From the NCBI RefSeq assembly GCF_027943255.1, contig NC_072897.1, positions 20,894,044-20,958,043 of the forward strand: a DNA stretch of 64,000 nt, in the 5' to 3' direction. The notes under the pieces were generated by a model, which was not told where the DNA came from, made no database searches, and was given only the letters and a program-made list of their open reading frames with translations. Of the stretch, positions 20,520-32,959 are shown one piece after another (the first letter of the stretch is position 1; the number at the start of each line of letters is the position of its first letter). The stretch is from Anastrepha obliqua. Lineage: Eukaryota > Arthropoda > Insecta > Diptera > Tephritidae. The position numbers were made by a program, and so were the translations under genes.

Positions 20520-21110
20520 CAGGTTTGCCCTCCAGCTATGTTGGAAAACGTACCGTCACCGACAAGGATGATAGATTTTCAAGAAGGTTGATAGGTGATT
20601 ACCAGGCATGCTATTTAGCTGCGGTGAAAAAGAAAATTGTAAGTTGAACTTTGGCTGCCACGTCACTTGGGAGAACAACGGTCTGTTATTGAGCACATCT
20701 TTTCATTTCTTTTCCCCATGGACGCCACCGGTGATATACGAGTATTATGTTGGTGAAATACGAAAACAATCAATACTATTTCCGCCAATGCTACTTCGTT
20801 GCCAACGAAATGTTGCCATCAGTCACCGACGTAAACGCAGGCCCCGGTCAGCTGTTACAATGAAACTATCGAGAGCCCCATGTAGATGAAAAATCACCAC
20901 CTTTCCGTTCCGTAATATCGTAGATTTTATCGTGGGATTTTGGAATTTTCCGTAGAATCGTGTCAGCTGATTGCTCTCTCACTACGTAGTGTTACCAAGC
21001 AGTACATTTTGAAATCATTTACAAAATAAACTTAGAAAAATTATAAGTTTTATTAAATTAACTTAAAAACAATGTTGCATGATGTAACTAAAGATAAATG
21101 AATTATTTGC
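20520..21110. other. Unassigned stretch without a recognisable gene
   Basis: Less AT-rich than most of the window (about 20600-20960). The plus frame 20608-20889 is open but resembles nothing I know. The stretch may be host sequence or an unknown element. From about 20990 on it turns AT-rich and is probably the 3' flank of the minus-strand Helitron helicase. Confidence 0.35.
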
Positions 21111-21111
21111 A

Positions 21112-22645
21112 TTAGGTGGTTTTTGGTTTTTGTAGCAACTTACCAAGAGGCCCATTTTTCCGAATAGAGCATGTAGACCGTTGATCTAAAGAAACGGATA
21201 GCGGGAGTTTAAACGTAGAGTGAGCAGTTTTTCCTTCGTTCAAGAGAGTTACAGCAATTCCTGACGAAGCAACTGCAATCGCTATCTTCCCTGATTGCCG
21301 TATCTTAGCAAGTATCAAATTTGCGAGAAAAGTCTTTCCTGTGCCTCCTGGTGCGTCCAAAAAAAATTATCTCCCCATGTTATTGTTCACGCTGTCCACA
21401 ATAGTCTCATAAGCATGTCTTTGATCCGGTACTAATTTGGGCACATTGTCATTAACAAACGCTGTTAGATCATTTCTGTTGTACTGTTGTACCATTGTGT
21501 CAATAGTATTATTCTGGGTACGAACGGGAGAAGGTAATCCAAAATCACTTAAATTTTTGTCGTTTAATTCTATAAGTTTGTTTTCAATTTCAAATAATCC
21601 TTCATTATAAATGACTTCAGTGAAGGGTAAAGTCTTATCCTGATTCTGTTGTCTGCTCCGATGTCTAATATCTTCACAGAACTGATCTTTGAAAGTATCC
21701 CATAACTTCAATGGTTCCGATGGTTGGCAAAATAAAAGTATGACTACAAACAACTCCCTTAGTTTTTTTGGACACTGTGACAACGAAGCTTCGCTTAAAG
21801 TGTTTCCCCAATGGTCATCGTTTTCAAGTAAACCTCGGTCACGGCACCAGAGTATTTTCCATTCAAAATTGTTGCTTCAATGACGTTATTCATCAATCTC
21901 TTAACTGTTAATCGAGTGCCATTACATAGTCGTGGTTGATTTATGTTTCTCAACATAATAATCGGTGCTCCTATTTTCAAGTTTAGCATGTGTGGCGGTA
22001 ATCCAGGTAAATCAAGGGAAATCAAAAATTCAGTGGAATAATTTACAATATCATCTTTATTTGTAACAGTGTCAACGGATCGATATATTTGTTCTGGACT
22101 TGGTATGTTAGCCAAAATAGCCGCATTCATTTCATTCACATCTTTATTTTTGCCAGCCATGATGGCTCGCTCACTAAGCCAATCATATCTTTTAATCATG
22201 TCCTTTGTAATTTTGAGGCAAATTTGGGAAAATACTTTGAATTAACTGTTCTTTCGTTTGACTTATTTGACAAAAGTTTGGTTGTAAAGTTATTAAGCCA
22301 GTTAAATTATCGACAGGAACTTTGCCATTTCCAATATCCAATAATTGCTGTGAAAATTCAGCAGCTGATGGATCATTTTGCATTAGAACATGTACATTTG
22401 TAGTTAGTTTGAGTGTTTGAACATTTCTCCACAAATATGATGATTTCAAACATGCAACCAATTCATCTGCTACAGTTGCTCGAGGAATAACATTCAGTGT
22501 TTGTCTAAAATCACCTGCCAGCAGCACTAAGGCACGACCAAATATTTCATTTTTACTACGTAAATCTCGTAATGTCCTATCAAGTGCTTCCAGTGACTTT
22601 TTATGTGCCATCGTGCACTCATCCCATACAAATACGTGTGCGTAA
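21112..22645 (-). pseudogene. Helitron PIF1-type helicase in circularly permuted order
   Basis: On the minus strand the first block (22645 to about 21845) is the helicase C-terminal half. It contains VWDECTMAHKKSLEALDRTL (Walker B), RALVLLAGDFRQTL, TNVHVLMQNDPSAAEFSQQL, DWLSERAIMAGKNKDVNEMN and GAPIIMLRNINQPRLCNGTR, ending at NGKYSGA. It then runs directly into the block that should precede it (about 21843 to 21125). That block has LLENDDHWG-like residues, SQCPKKLRELFVVILLFCQP, WDTFKDQFCED, RHAYETIVDSVNNN and Walker A FFLDAPGGTGKTFLANLILA, ending at LGKLLQ. The natural order is second block then first. Frame changes are also present. It ends near a KTKN-like codon run that resembles the very C-terminus of such proteins. 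Confidence 0.8.
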
Positions 22646-23160
22646 AAGCGGAGGAGGAGAAGAGAACTGTTCTATTCCCCCCCGCTTTAACCCAGCTATG
22701 TGTTCAGGTGCAAATGGCTTTTTTGCGTGAAGTCTGATATAAAATAAGTTCTATTTACTCTTCTTAAATTTATATAAACTTTTCCAGGCGAAGTAAAAAA
22801 ACTGACATATATTTGCTTCAACCGTATATTTGTGAGTACACAGGTAATACGTAAATATATGAATGATATAGGTAATATCTCATATTAGCATAACCTTTCT
22901 GCAAAAAAATTAAGGAAACGATGACCAATAACGCCGGCAATGATACAATGAATTTTTCACTATAACTGACTTCAGATTAACGTTTATATTATATAATAAG
23001 CGTATATGTAACATTTTAAAATTTGTTTAGAATTTTTTTTTTTAATTTTTAATAATAAGTGGTCTTCTTCCTCTTCCTCTTCCTCCTCCTGTAGCTATTC
23101 CTTTTCCTCTTCCATCTCCAGCTCCATCTCCTTCCTTTATCCCAGAAATGGGTAGTAAAA
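22646..23160. other. Spacer with pyrimidine-rich tract
   Basis: No gene recognised. 23058-23142 is a CTT/CTC-rich, strand-asymmetric simple tract on the plus strand. The stretch before it is AT-rich. Confidence 0.5.
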
Positions 23161-23164
23161 ATTA

Positions 23165-23395
23165 CTTCACTTAAAAGCTTTCATCAACAGCTTCCATCTG
23201 ATACCCATATTGTACAAACACATCCAAGGGTACCTTGGTCCACCTTTTCGGCTATATCTCGAGACCCTGGTCACTCAGAGATCTAAAAAATACTCTGTAT
23301 TAAAGCACTCATCAGTAGCTTTGATTTGATACCCACAATGTAAAAACACATCCTAGGGTTACCCGGGTCCTCGTTTTGGCCTTCGGCAGCGCCAC
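23165..23395 (-). repeat. Diverged monomers of the Helitron minisatellite
   Basis: Two degraded monomers (TTGATACCCACAATGTAAAAAC; ATATCTCGAGACCCTGGTCA) outside any intact Helitron of this window, clearly older than those at 23.7-26.8 kb. Confidence 0.75.
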
Positions 23396-23748
23396 CTGGT
23401 GGCGAGTGGAATCAATAAGCATATTATACTAACCTTCACCGTGGGAAAATATATATATATACCAATTTTCATAATAATCGGCCCAGACACACACGACCAA
23501 AATGTATTCAATTCTAATGAATGCTATGTGCGGTACAAAAAATACGTGCGGCAAATAGCAAAAACACACTCACTTAACCGACGCACCGCACACACACGCG
23601 TTCTCGGCTTTCAATCAAACTTCACAGAAACCTTTTCCAAAGAAACACCAACAATGTGTGAAACTTTCATTGTTTTCCTTACACGCGTTGCTGAGATTAC
23701 CGGAGACAAATGCACACTTTTTTTAAGCTTAATTTTTATATATATAGA
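23396..23748. other. Unassigned stretch left of the Helitron palindrome
   Basis: Contains the near-perfect dyad CGCCACCTGGTGGCG (about 23389-23403) at its left edge and a TATATA run. An open plus frame (23399-23752) has no recognisable similarity and ends in the next Helitron, so I do not call it a gene. Confidence 0.4.
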
Positions 23749-26700
23749 CTAGCAAACCCGGCCCCCTTCGCTGGGCACACTAAAATAGAATAGATATAGT
23801 TTAGAACAGAAAATATATGGTTTTCATATTATTTATTTCTTTATTCCTTATTCAAGCGCTTTGGCATAAACAATATTTTTTGTTTTTCTATTTGTTTTTG
23901 AGTAAATATAAAATATAAATTGAAAATCAGGAAAAAAGAAGATTGTTTTTAAATTTCAAATCAACGCATATGAATAAACAATCGTCTTGTTTCCTGATCA
24001 GCCATGAATTTTTCGTTTCAATTTATATGTTTTATTAAGCATTGGAGCTTTTTGAACCATTATCCATTTATATTTTTCAAAAAAAAAAAAACGAAAAAAA
24101 TTGTTTTTTCCACGAACACATAATTTCATTCAGATTTCACATTAAATTCTCAAATTTCGTAAGAAATTATTCACTGTTCCAAAATCCACTCCAAAAAAAT
24201 TCATAAACAATTTTTACATGTTGCACTTACGTTTTTTCCTTATGGCATCCAAATCAGAAAGAAATATTGACACATTGTAACTCACACTGTCAATTTGACA
24301 GTTCAGTTCCGCCACAAGCGTTAAAAAAGTAAGCGACATTATGGCTGGCTCAAAAGAACGTTGTACCCGTTGCCACTGCTCCGAATTACAACCAAACTTT
24401 ACGAAACCCATTTTCAATACTTACTTAACAATGTGCATAAGTTTGGTTTAATTCGGTGCAAAGACACGGCGGGTCCACGTTTTGGCATATATTTCGAGAC
24501 CCTAGTCATCAATAGGTATGAAAATTACCCCGTATTAAAGCACTTATCAACAGCTTTCATTTGATACCCATATTGTACATACACAACCAAAGGTTCCCCA
24601 GGTCTACGTTTTGACCTATATCTCGAGACCCTAGTCACGGAGCGGCATGAAAAATACTCTGAACTAGAGCATTCACCAACAGCTTTCATTTGATACCCAT
24701 ATTGTACATACACGTCCGAAGGTTACCCGGGCCCACGTTTTGACCTATATCTCGAGACATTATCTACCAATAGGTATCCAAACTATACGGAAATCATCTT
24801 CAATACCTACTTAACAATGTGTGTAAGTTTGGTTTAATTCGGTTCAAAGACACGGCGGGTCCACGTTTTGGCATATATTTCGAGACTCTAGTCATCAATA
24901 GGTATGAAAATTACCCCGTATTAAAGCACTTATCAACAGCTTTCATTTGATATCCATATTGTACAAACACATTCTAGGGTCCACGTTTTGGTCTCTATCT
25001 CGAGACCCTAGTCACGGAGCGGCATGAAAAATACTTTGGACTAAAGCATTCACCAACAGCTTCCATTTGATACCCATATTGTACATACACATCCGAAGGT
25101 TACCCGGGTCCACGTTTTGACCTATATCTCGAGACCCTATCTACCAATAGGTATCCAAACTATACGGAAACCATCTTCAATACCTCCTTAACAATGTGTG
25201 TAAGTTTGGTTTAATTCGGTGCAAGGACACGGCGGGTCCACGTTTTGGCATATATTTCGAGACACTAGTCATCAATAGGCATGAAAATTACCCCGTATTA
25301 AAGCACTTATCAACAGCTTTCATTTGATACCCATATTGTACATACACAACCAAAGGTTACCCGGGTCCACGTTTTGACCTATATCTCGAGACCCCAGTCA
25401 CGGAGCGGCATGAAAAATACTCTGTACTAAAGCATTCACCAACAGCTTCAATGTGATATCCATATTGTACATACACATCCGAAGGTTACCCGGGTCCACG
25501 TTTTGACCTATATCTCGAGACCCCAGTCTCGGAGCGGCATGAAAAATACTCTGTACTAAAGCATTCACATACAGCTTCAATTTGATATCCATATTGTGCA
25601 AACACATTCTAGGCTCCACGTTTTGGTCTCTATCTCGAGACCCTAGTCACGGAGCGGATGGAAATACTCTGAACTAAAGCATTCACCAACAGCTTCCATT
25701 TGATACCCATATTGTACATACACGTCCGAAGGTTACCCGGGTCCACGTTTTGACCTATATCTCGAGACCCTATCTACCAATAGGTATTCAAACTATACGG
25801 AAATCATCTTCAAGACCTACTTAACAATGTGTGTAAGTTTGGTTTAATTCGGTTCAAAGACACGGCGGGTCCACGTTTTGGCATATATTTCGAGACCCTA
25901 GTCATCAATAGGTATGAAAATTACCCCGTATTAAAGCACTTATCAACAGCTTTCATTTGATATCCATATTGTACAAACACATTCTCGGGTCCACGTTTTG
26001 GTCTCTATCTCGAGACCCTAGTCATGGAGCGGATGGAAATACTCTGAACTAAAGCATTCACCAACAGCTTCCATTTGATACCCATATTGTACATACACAT
26101 CCGAAGGTTACCCGGGTCCACGTTTTGACCTATATCTCGAGACCCTATCTACCAATAGGTATCCAAACTATACGGAAACCATCTCCAATACCTCCTTAAC
26201 AATGTGTGTAAGTTTGGTTTAACTCGGTGCAAGGACACGGCGGGTCCACGTTTTGGCATATATTTCGAGACCCTAGTCATCAATAGGTATGAAAATCACC
26301 CCTTATTAAAGCACTTATCAACAGCTTTCATTTGATACCTATATTGTACATACACAACCAAAGGTTACCCGGGTCCACGTTTTGACCTATATCTCGAGAC
26401 CCTAGTCACGTAGCGGCATGAAAAATACTCTGTACTAAGGCATTCACCAACAGCTTCAATTTGATATCCATATTGTACAAACACATTCTAGGGTCCACGT
26501 TTTGGTCTCTATCTCGAGACCCTAGTCACGGAGCGGCATGAAAAATACTCTGTGCTAAAGCATTCACCAACAGCTTCCATTTGATACCCATATTGTACAT
26601 ACACATCCGAAGGTTACCCGGGTCCACGTTTTGACCTATATCTCGAGCCCTATCCACCAATAGGTATCCAAACTATACGGAAACCATCTTCAATACCTTC

Positions 26701-26805
26701 TTAACTATGTGTGTAAGTTTGGTTTAATTCGGTGCAGACACGGCCGGTTAGCGAACATACTCAAAAAGTTGACTTTATTTTATATATAAGATTTTTTTCA
26801 GTTTT
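23749..26805 (-). mobile_element. Helitron, reverse copy R2 (left arm of the palindrome)
   Basis: Its 3' end (CTAG on the minus strand) is at 23749-23752, preceded on the plus strand by A. The hairpin segment ACCCGGCCCCCTTCGCTGGG follows. The 3' block (to about 24430), a long minisatellite (about 24430-26750) and the start of the 5' block (AAAAAGTTGACTTTATTTTA) are present. The 5' ~200 bp, including the TC end, are replaced at 26806 by a retrotransposon RNase H fragment. Non-coding. Confidence 0.85.
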
Positions 26806-27254
26806 ACTTCCGCCTGGAAGACACTGCTGGTATTAGGGAGACGCACAGATTTCTCAATTTTAAGTCTGTAAGAATATATGCCAGCTCCAACACCGCAGCC
26901 CATTTTACTTCCATCCGTATAGACTGTAGTGTCGAAGTTGTTTAGAGAGAATCCCTTATTCCATTCTTCCTTAGTTGGAAAGAGAGTGGCAAAATTCCTA
27001 TTGAAAGTTACCGTCGGGACGATGTAGTCAGTTCTCACCGAGATTAACTGAGTTTGTCGCAATAATAGACTGGGATGACCATAAGTTTTTTCTCTCCAGC
27101 GACCCGCTTCGTTTAACCTAAATGCACTCATGGTTGCCGTCTTCTTAATATGTAGGTCTATTGGAATAACGTGTGTCAGTACATTGAGAGCCGCTCTAGG
27201 ACATGATCTGATTGCACCGACCAATATTGCACATGCTGATCTTTGTATTCTGCC
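26806..27254 (-). pseudogene. Non-LTR retrotransposon RNase H fragment between the Helitron arms
   Basis: The minus strand reads RIQRSACAILVGAIRSCPRA, DLHIKKTATMSAFRLNEAG and TTVYTDGSKMGCGVGAGIYS, then LPNTSSVFQAEVKLKKI at the left junction. YTDGS and the Glu of FQAEV are the first two RNase H catalytic blocks; the last two are missing. It is therefore the RT C-terminus plus half an RNase H domain, truncated on both sides. RNase H-bearing clades include I, LOA and some R1/Jockey relatives; I cannot choose. It forms the spacer of the palindrome. Confidence 0.75.
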
Positions 27255-30045
27255 GAGGTGAATTCTTTAGTTCAGAGTATTTTTCATGCCGCTCCGTGAC
27301 TAGGGTCTCGAGATAGAGACCAAAACGTGGAGCCTAGAATGTGTTTGTACAATATGGATATCAAATTGAAGCTGTTGGTGAATGCTTTAGTACAGAGTAT
27401 TTTTCATGCCGCTCCGAGGCTGGGGTCTCGAGATATAGGTCAAAACGTGGACCCGGGTAACCTTCGGATGTGTATGTACAATATGGGTATAAATTGGAAG
27501 CTGTTGGTGAATGCTTTAGTTCAGAGTATTTCCATCCGCTCCGTGACTAGGGTCTCAAGATAGAGACCAAAGCGTGGAGCCTAGAATGTGTTTGCCCAAT
27601 ATGGATATCAAATTGAAGCTATATGTGAATGCTTTAGTACAGAGTATTTTTCATGCCGCTCCGAGACTGGGGTCTCGAGATATAGGTCAAAACGTGGACC
27701 CGGGTAACCTTCGGATGTGTATGTACAATATCGATATCACATTGAAGCTGTTGGTGAATGCTTTAGTACAGAGTATTTCTCATGCCGCTCCGTGATTGGG
27801 GTCTCGAGATATAGGTCAAAACGTGGACCCGGGTAACCTTCGGTTGTGTATGTACAATATGGGTATCAAATGGAAGCTGTTGGTGAAAGTTCAGAGCATT
27901 TTTCATCCCGCTCCGTGACTAGGGTCTCGAGATAGAGACCAAAACGTGGAGCCTAGAATGTGTTTGTACAATATGGATATCAAATCGAAGCTCTATGTGA
28001 ATGCTTTAGTACAGAGTATTTTTCATGCTGCTCCGAGACTGGGGTCTCGATATATAGGTCAAAACGTGGACCCGGATAACCTTCGGATGTGTATGTACAA
28101 TATGGGTATCAAATGGAAGCTGTTGGTGAATGCTTTAGTTCAGAGTATTTTTCATGCCGCTCCGTGAATAGGGCCTCGAGATAGAGACCAAAACGTGGAC
28201 CCTAGAATGTGTTTGTACAATATGGATATCAAATTGAAGCTGTTGGTGAATGCTTTAGTGCAGAGTATCTTTCATGCCGCTCCGTGACTGGGGTCTCGAG
28301 ATATAGGTCAAAACGTGGACCCGGGTAACCTCCGGATGTGTATGTACAATATGGGTATCAAATGGAAGCTGTTGGTGAATGCTTTAGTTCAGAGTATTTT
28401 TTATGCCGCTCCGTGACTAGGGTCTCGAGATAGAGACCAAAGCGTGGACCCTAGAATGTGTTTGTACAATATGGATATCAAATTGAAGCTGTTGGTGAAT
28501 GCTTTAGTACAGAGTATTTTTCATGCCGCTCCGAGACTGGGGTCTCGAGATATAGGTCAAAACGTGGACCCGGGTAATCTTCGGATGTGTATGTACAGTA
28601 TGGGTATCAAATGGAAGCTGTTGGTGAATGCTTTAGTTCAGAGTATTTTTCATGCCGCTCCGTGAATAGAGTCTCGAGATAGAGACCAAAACGTGGACCC
28701 TAGAATGTGTTTGTACAATATGGATATCAAATTGAAGCTGTTGGTGAATGCTTTAGTGCAGAGTATCTTTCATGCCGCTCCGTGACTGGGGTCTCGAGAT
28801 ATAGGTCAAAACGTGGACCCGGGTAACCTTCGGTTGTGTATGTACAATATGGGTATCAAATGGAAGCTGTTGGTGAATGCTTTAGTTCAGAGTATTTTTC
28901 ATGCCGCTCCGTGACTAGGGTCTCGAGATAGTGACCAAAGCGTGGACCCTAGAATGTGTTTGTACAATATGGATATCAAATTGAAGCTGTTGGCGAATGC
29001 TTTAGTACAGAGTATTTTTCATGCCGCTCCGTGACTGGGGTCTCGAGATATAGGTCAAAACATGGTCCCGGGTAACCTTTGCTTGTGTATGTACAATATG
29101 GATATCAAATTGAAGCTGTTGGTGAATGCTTTAGTACAGAGTACTGCTCATGCCGCTCCGTGACTGGGGTCTCGAGATATAGGTCAAAACGTGGACCCGG
29201 GTAACCTTTGGTTGTGTATGTACAATATGGGTATCAAATGAAAGCTGTTGATAAGTGCTTTAATACGGGGTAATTTTCATACCTATTGATGACTAGGGTC
29301 TCGAAATATATGCCAAAACGTGGATCCGCCGTGTCTTTGCACCGAATAAAACCAAACTTACACACATTGTTAAGTAAGTATTGAAAATGGGTTTCGTAAA
29401 GTTTGGTAGTAATTCGGAACACTGGCAACGCGTACAGCGTTGTTTTGAACCAGCCATAATGTGGTTTACTTTTTTAACGCTTGGGGCGGAACTGAACTGT
29501 CAAATTGACAGTGTGAGTTGCAATGTGTCAATATTTCTTTCTGATTTGGATGCCATAAGGAAAAAACGTAAGTGCAACATGTAAAAATTGTTTGTGAATT
29601 TTTTGGAGTGGATTTTGGAACAGTGAATAATTTCTTACGAAATTTGAGAATTTAATGTGAAATCCGAATGAAATTATGTGTTCGTGGAAAAAACAATTTT
29701 TTTCGTTTTTTTTTTTTTAAATATAAATGGATAATGGTTAAAAAAGCTCCAATGCTTAATAAAACATATAAATTGAAACGAAAAATTCATGGCTGATCAG
29801 GAAACAAGACGATTGTTTATTCATATGCGTTGATTTGAAATTTAAAAACAATCTTCTTTTTTCCTGATTTTCAATTTATATTTTATATTTACTCAAAAAC
29901 AAATAGAAAAACAAAAAATATTGTTTATGCCAAAGCGCTTGAATAAAGAATAAAGAAATAAATAATATGAAAACCATATATTTTCTGTTCTAAACCATAT
30001 CTATTCTATTTTAGTGTGCCTAGCGAAGGGGGCCGGGTTTGCTAG
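27255..30045 (+). mobile_element. Helitron, forward copy F2 (right arm of the palindrome)
   Basis: Starts abruptly within the minisatellite at 27255, so the 5' end is missing. It runs through dimeric repeats to about 29340, then the family's 3' block, and ends ...GGGGGCCGGGTTTGCTAG at 30042-30045, followed by T. The 3' block matches F1's 3' block and, inverted, the left part of R2. It sits immediately upstream of, and truncates, the Rep gene at 30046. Confidence 0.85.
27270..29340 (+). repeat. Dimeric higher-order minisatellite in Helitron F2
   Basis: Two monomer types alternate. Type A (about 120 bp) has GGTCTCGAGATAGAGACC, CCTAGAATGTGTTTGTACAA and ATATGGATATCAAATTGAAG. Type B (about 127 bp) has CTCGAGATATAGGTCAAAAC, CCCGGGTAACCTTCGGATGT and ATATGGGTATCAAATGGAAG. 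Together they make a ~248-bp higher-order unit. Open 73-codon frames recur at 27327, 27574, 27946 and 28444, spaced at multiples of about half a unit. GGTCTC...GAGACC in type A is a perfect 6-bp-stem hairpin. Confidence 0.88.
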
Positions 30046-32919
30046 TAGTTTATATACTGGGAAATCAGCTACTGATGGGCATGACATTACTGCAAGAGTG
30101 TTTAGACGAAAGCTACAGTCTCTAATGGATTTCATTGTAAAACATAAAGTTTACGGAGATGTACAATGTTTCATGTATTCTGTGGAATGGCAGAAAAGAG
30201 GCTTGCCTCATGCGCATATTTTGATTTGGTTAAAACAAAAACTAACCACAGATAAAATTGATCATATTATATGTGCAGAAATTCCAGATATAAATGAAGA
30301 TCCAGAATTACATACTACTGTAACCAAAAACATGATTCATGGACCGTGTGGTACGTTAAATCAAAATTCTCCATGTATGGTTGGTGGTAAATGTTCAAAA
30401 AACTACCCAAGGCAATTAATTGGTGAAACAATGACTGGAAATGATGAATATCCATTGTACCGTAGAAGATCACCAGAAGATAATGGAAAAACAGTCACTG
30501 TGAAAATAAATAATCAAGATGTGGATATCGATAACCGTTGGATAGTTCCGTATTCCAAATTATTATCGAAAACATTTAACGCACATATAAATGTTGAATA
30601 TTGTAACTCCGTAAAATCCATCAAATACATATGCAAATATATCAATAAAGGAAGTGACATGGCAGTATTTGGAGTTGTAAATCGAAATGATGAAATTACT
30701 AATTACCAAATGGGAAGATACATTAGTAGAAACGAAGCAGTTTGGAGAATATTATCATTTCCGATTCATGATCGCCATCCAGCTGTTATTCATTCGTCAG
30801 TCCATTTAGAAAATGAACAAAGTGTTTATTTCACTGAAAATACTGCTCAACAAATGGCCGAACGACCACCAGCAACAACATTAACTGCATTTTTCAACTT
30901 ATGTGAAGCAGATTCATTTGCAAGAACATTGCTTTATTCAAATGTTCCTAAATATTATACTTGGAATGCATCATCAAGGTCCTGGGTACGGAGGCAACGA
31001 GGAATACCTGTAGATGGATATCCAATCGGACGACTTAACACTGTGCATCCAAGTAAAGTGGAATGTTTCTATTTACGTTTACTCTTATTTGATATTCCCG
31101 GCCCAAGATCATTCGAAAGTTTGAAACGAGTTAATGGTCATTTTTGTTGTACTTATCAGCAAGCATGCAAAGAATTGAATTTGCTTGAAAATGATAATCA
31201 GTGGGATGCAACTCTTATGGATGCATGTGCAACAAGTTCTCCACACCAAATAAGAACACTATTTGCCATCATTACTGCTACATGTTTCCCAGCAAACCCA
31301 AAAGAATTGTGGAGTACTTACCAAGAATACATGACAGAAGATATCCTACATCAAGTACGTCGCATTACTGCAAATCCAAATTTGAATTATACAGATGAAT
31401 TATATAATGAGGCATTAATTAAAATCGAAGACTTTTGCCTGATGATTGCAAATAAAACTCTGAGTGAGTTAGGTATGATCGCACCAAATCGTCCGATGCA
31501 TTATGCATACAATGCAGAATTAAGACGTAAAAAAGAAAATGTTCGAAATGATCTGAACACATTTGTAACAACAAACCTACCAAAATTAAACACAGAACAA
31601 AGGCAGGCATATGACACAATTATAGACAATGTTGCAAATGAAAGGGGAGGAATATTCTTCTTAGATGCACCAGGTGGGACTGGAAAAACGTTTTTGTTGT
31701 CGTTAATTTTGGCCACCATTTGATCACAAAATAATATTGAACTGGCTTTGTCATCATCTGGAATAGCGGCAACTTTATTGGACGGCGGTCGCACTGCACA
31801 TTCTGCATTAAAGTTACCATTAAATATGCAAGTAAATGAAGAACCAACTTGCAACATTTCTAAAAATTCTGGAATGGGAAAGGTTTCACAAACATGTAAA
31901 ATTATTGTATGGCATGAATGTACGATGGCTCATAAAAAATCACTGGAAGCCTGAAATAGAACACAGAAAGATTTTCGAAATAACACAAACATATTTGGTG
32001 GTGCACTAATTCTATTGGCCGGTGATTTTCGACAAACTTTGCCTGTTATTCCCAAATCAACAGCAGCTGATGAATTGAATTCTAATCTGTGGAGATATAT
32101 TCAAAAACCCACATTAACTACTAATGTTCGTGTGCAGTTACAGAATGATCCAACAGCTGCTGAATTTTCCGAACATTTGTTGCAAATTGGAAATGGACGA
32201 AAGCCAATTGATAAGAATACAGGCATGATCACACTTCCAACTCATTTTTGTACCGTAACAGAATCAAGAGTACAATTAGTGCAAAATGTATTCCCAAATA
32301 TTGCACAAAACTATCGAAATCAAGATTGGCTAAGCGAGAGAGCTATATTAGCTGCCAAAAATGTCGATGTCAATGAAATCAATGCCAGTATTTTGACTCA
32401 AATTCCAGGTGAAGTTGTCATCTATAAATCAATTGATTCAATCACTAATCCCGACGATGTAATGAATTATCCAATTGAATTTTTGAATTCACTTAATTTG
32501 CCTGGCTTGCCACCACATCGTTTGCAATTGAAAGTCGGCGCAGTGATCATTATGTTGCGAAATATCAATCAGCCGAAACTATGCAATGGGACAAGATAAG
32601 CAGTGAAACGGACAATCAACAATGTAATTGAAGCAACAATTTTGAAAGGCAAATTTAAAGGTGAAGATGTTTTGATTCCGCGCATTCCAATGATTTTAAG
32701 CGACTTCAATTTCCCATTCGCCTTGCTTTTGCTATTACAATCAATAAGTCTCAAGGTCAAACACTTCAATTATGTTTAATTGACCTAACTTTTCCATGCT
32801 TTGGACATGGGCAACTGTATGTAGGATGTTCTCGAGTAGGGAAACCATCGTTACTTTATATTTATACACCGCATGAAAATAAAACCAAAAATTTTGTGTA
32901 TCAGAAGGCTTTAGAATAA
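30046..32919 (+). pseudogene. Helitron Rep (HUH endonuclease) - PIF1 helicase fusion, nearly intact
   Basis: One frame holds from 30046 to about 32690. Rep: GLPHAHILIW gives the HUH pair (His codons 30209 and 30215), and IKYICKYINKG gives the two Tyr (30626, 30638) that cut and join DNA during rolling-circle transposition. Helicase: FFLDAPGGTGKTFL (Walker A, about 31664-31690), IIVWHECTMAHKKSLEA (Walker B; Asp replaced by His at 31913-31915), LAGDFRQTLPVIP, LSERAILAAKNVDVNEINAS and HGQLYVGCSRVG, ending KTKNFVYQKALE. Defects: the N-terminus upstream of SATDGHDITARVF is missing, in-frame stops lie at 31721, 31952 and 32597, and a small deletion near 32690 shifts the frame. About 950 residues remain of a normal ~1,400. 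Confidence 0.92.
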
Positions 32920-32959
32920 ATTATTAGTTTACAATCATTAGAGTAAGTCACTAAAATAA

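Noticed and set aside
27327..28665. Series of 73-codon open frames starting MEPRMCLYNMDIKLK
   Set aside because: They follow the ~248-bp satellite period and start and stop with the monomers; repeat artefacts, not genes.
23749..29340. Regularly spaced repeats that could suggest a CRISPR-like array
   Set aside because: Whole monomers repeat without variable spacers, inside a eukaryotic Helitron.
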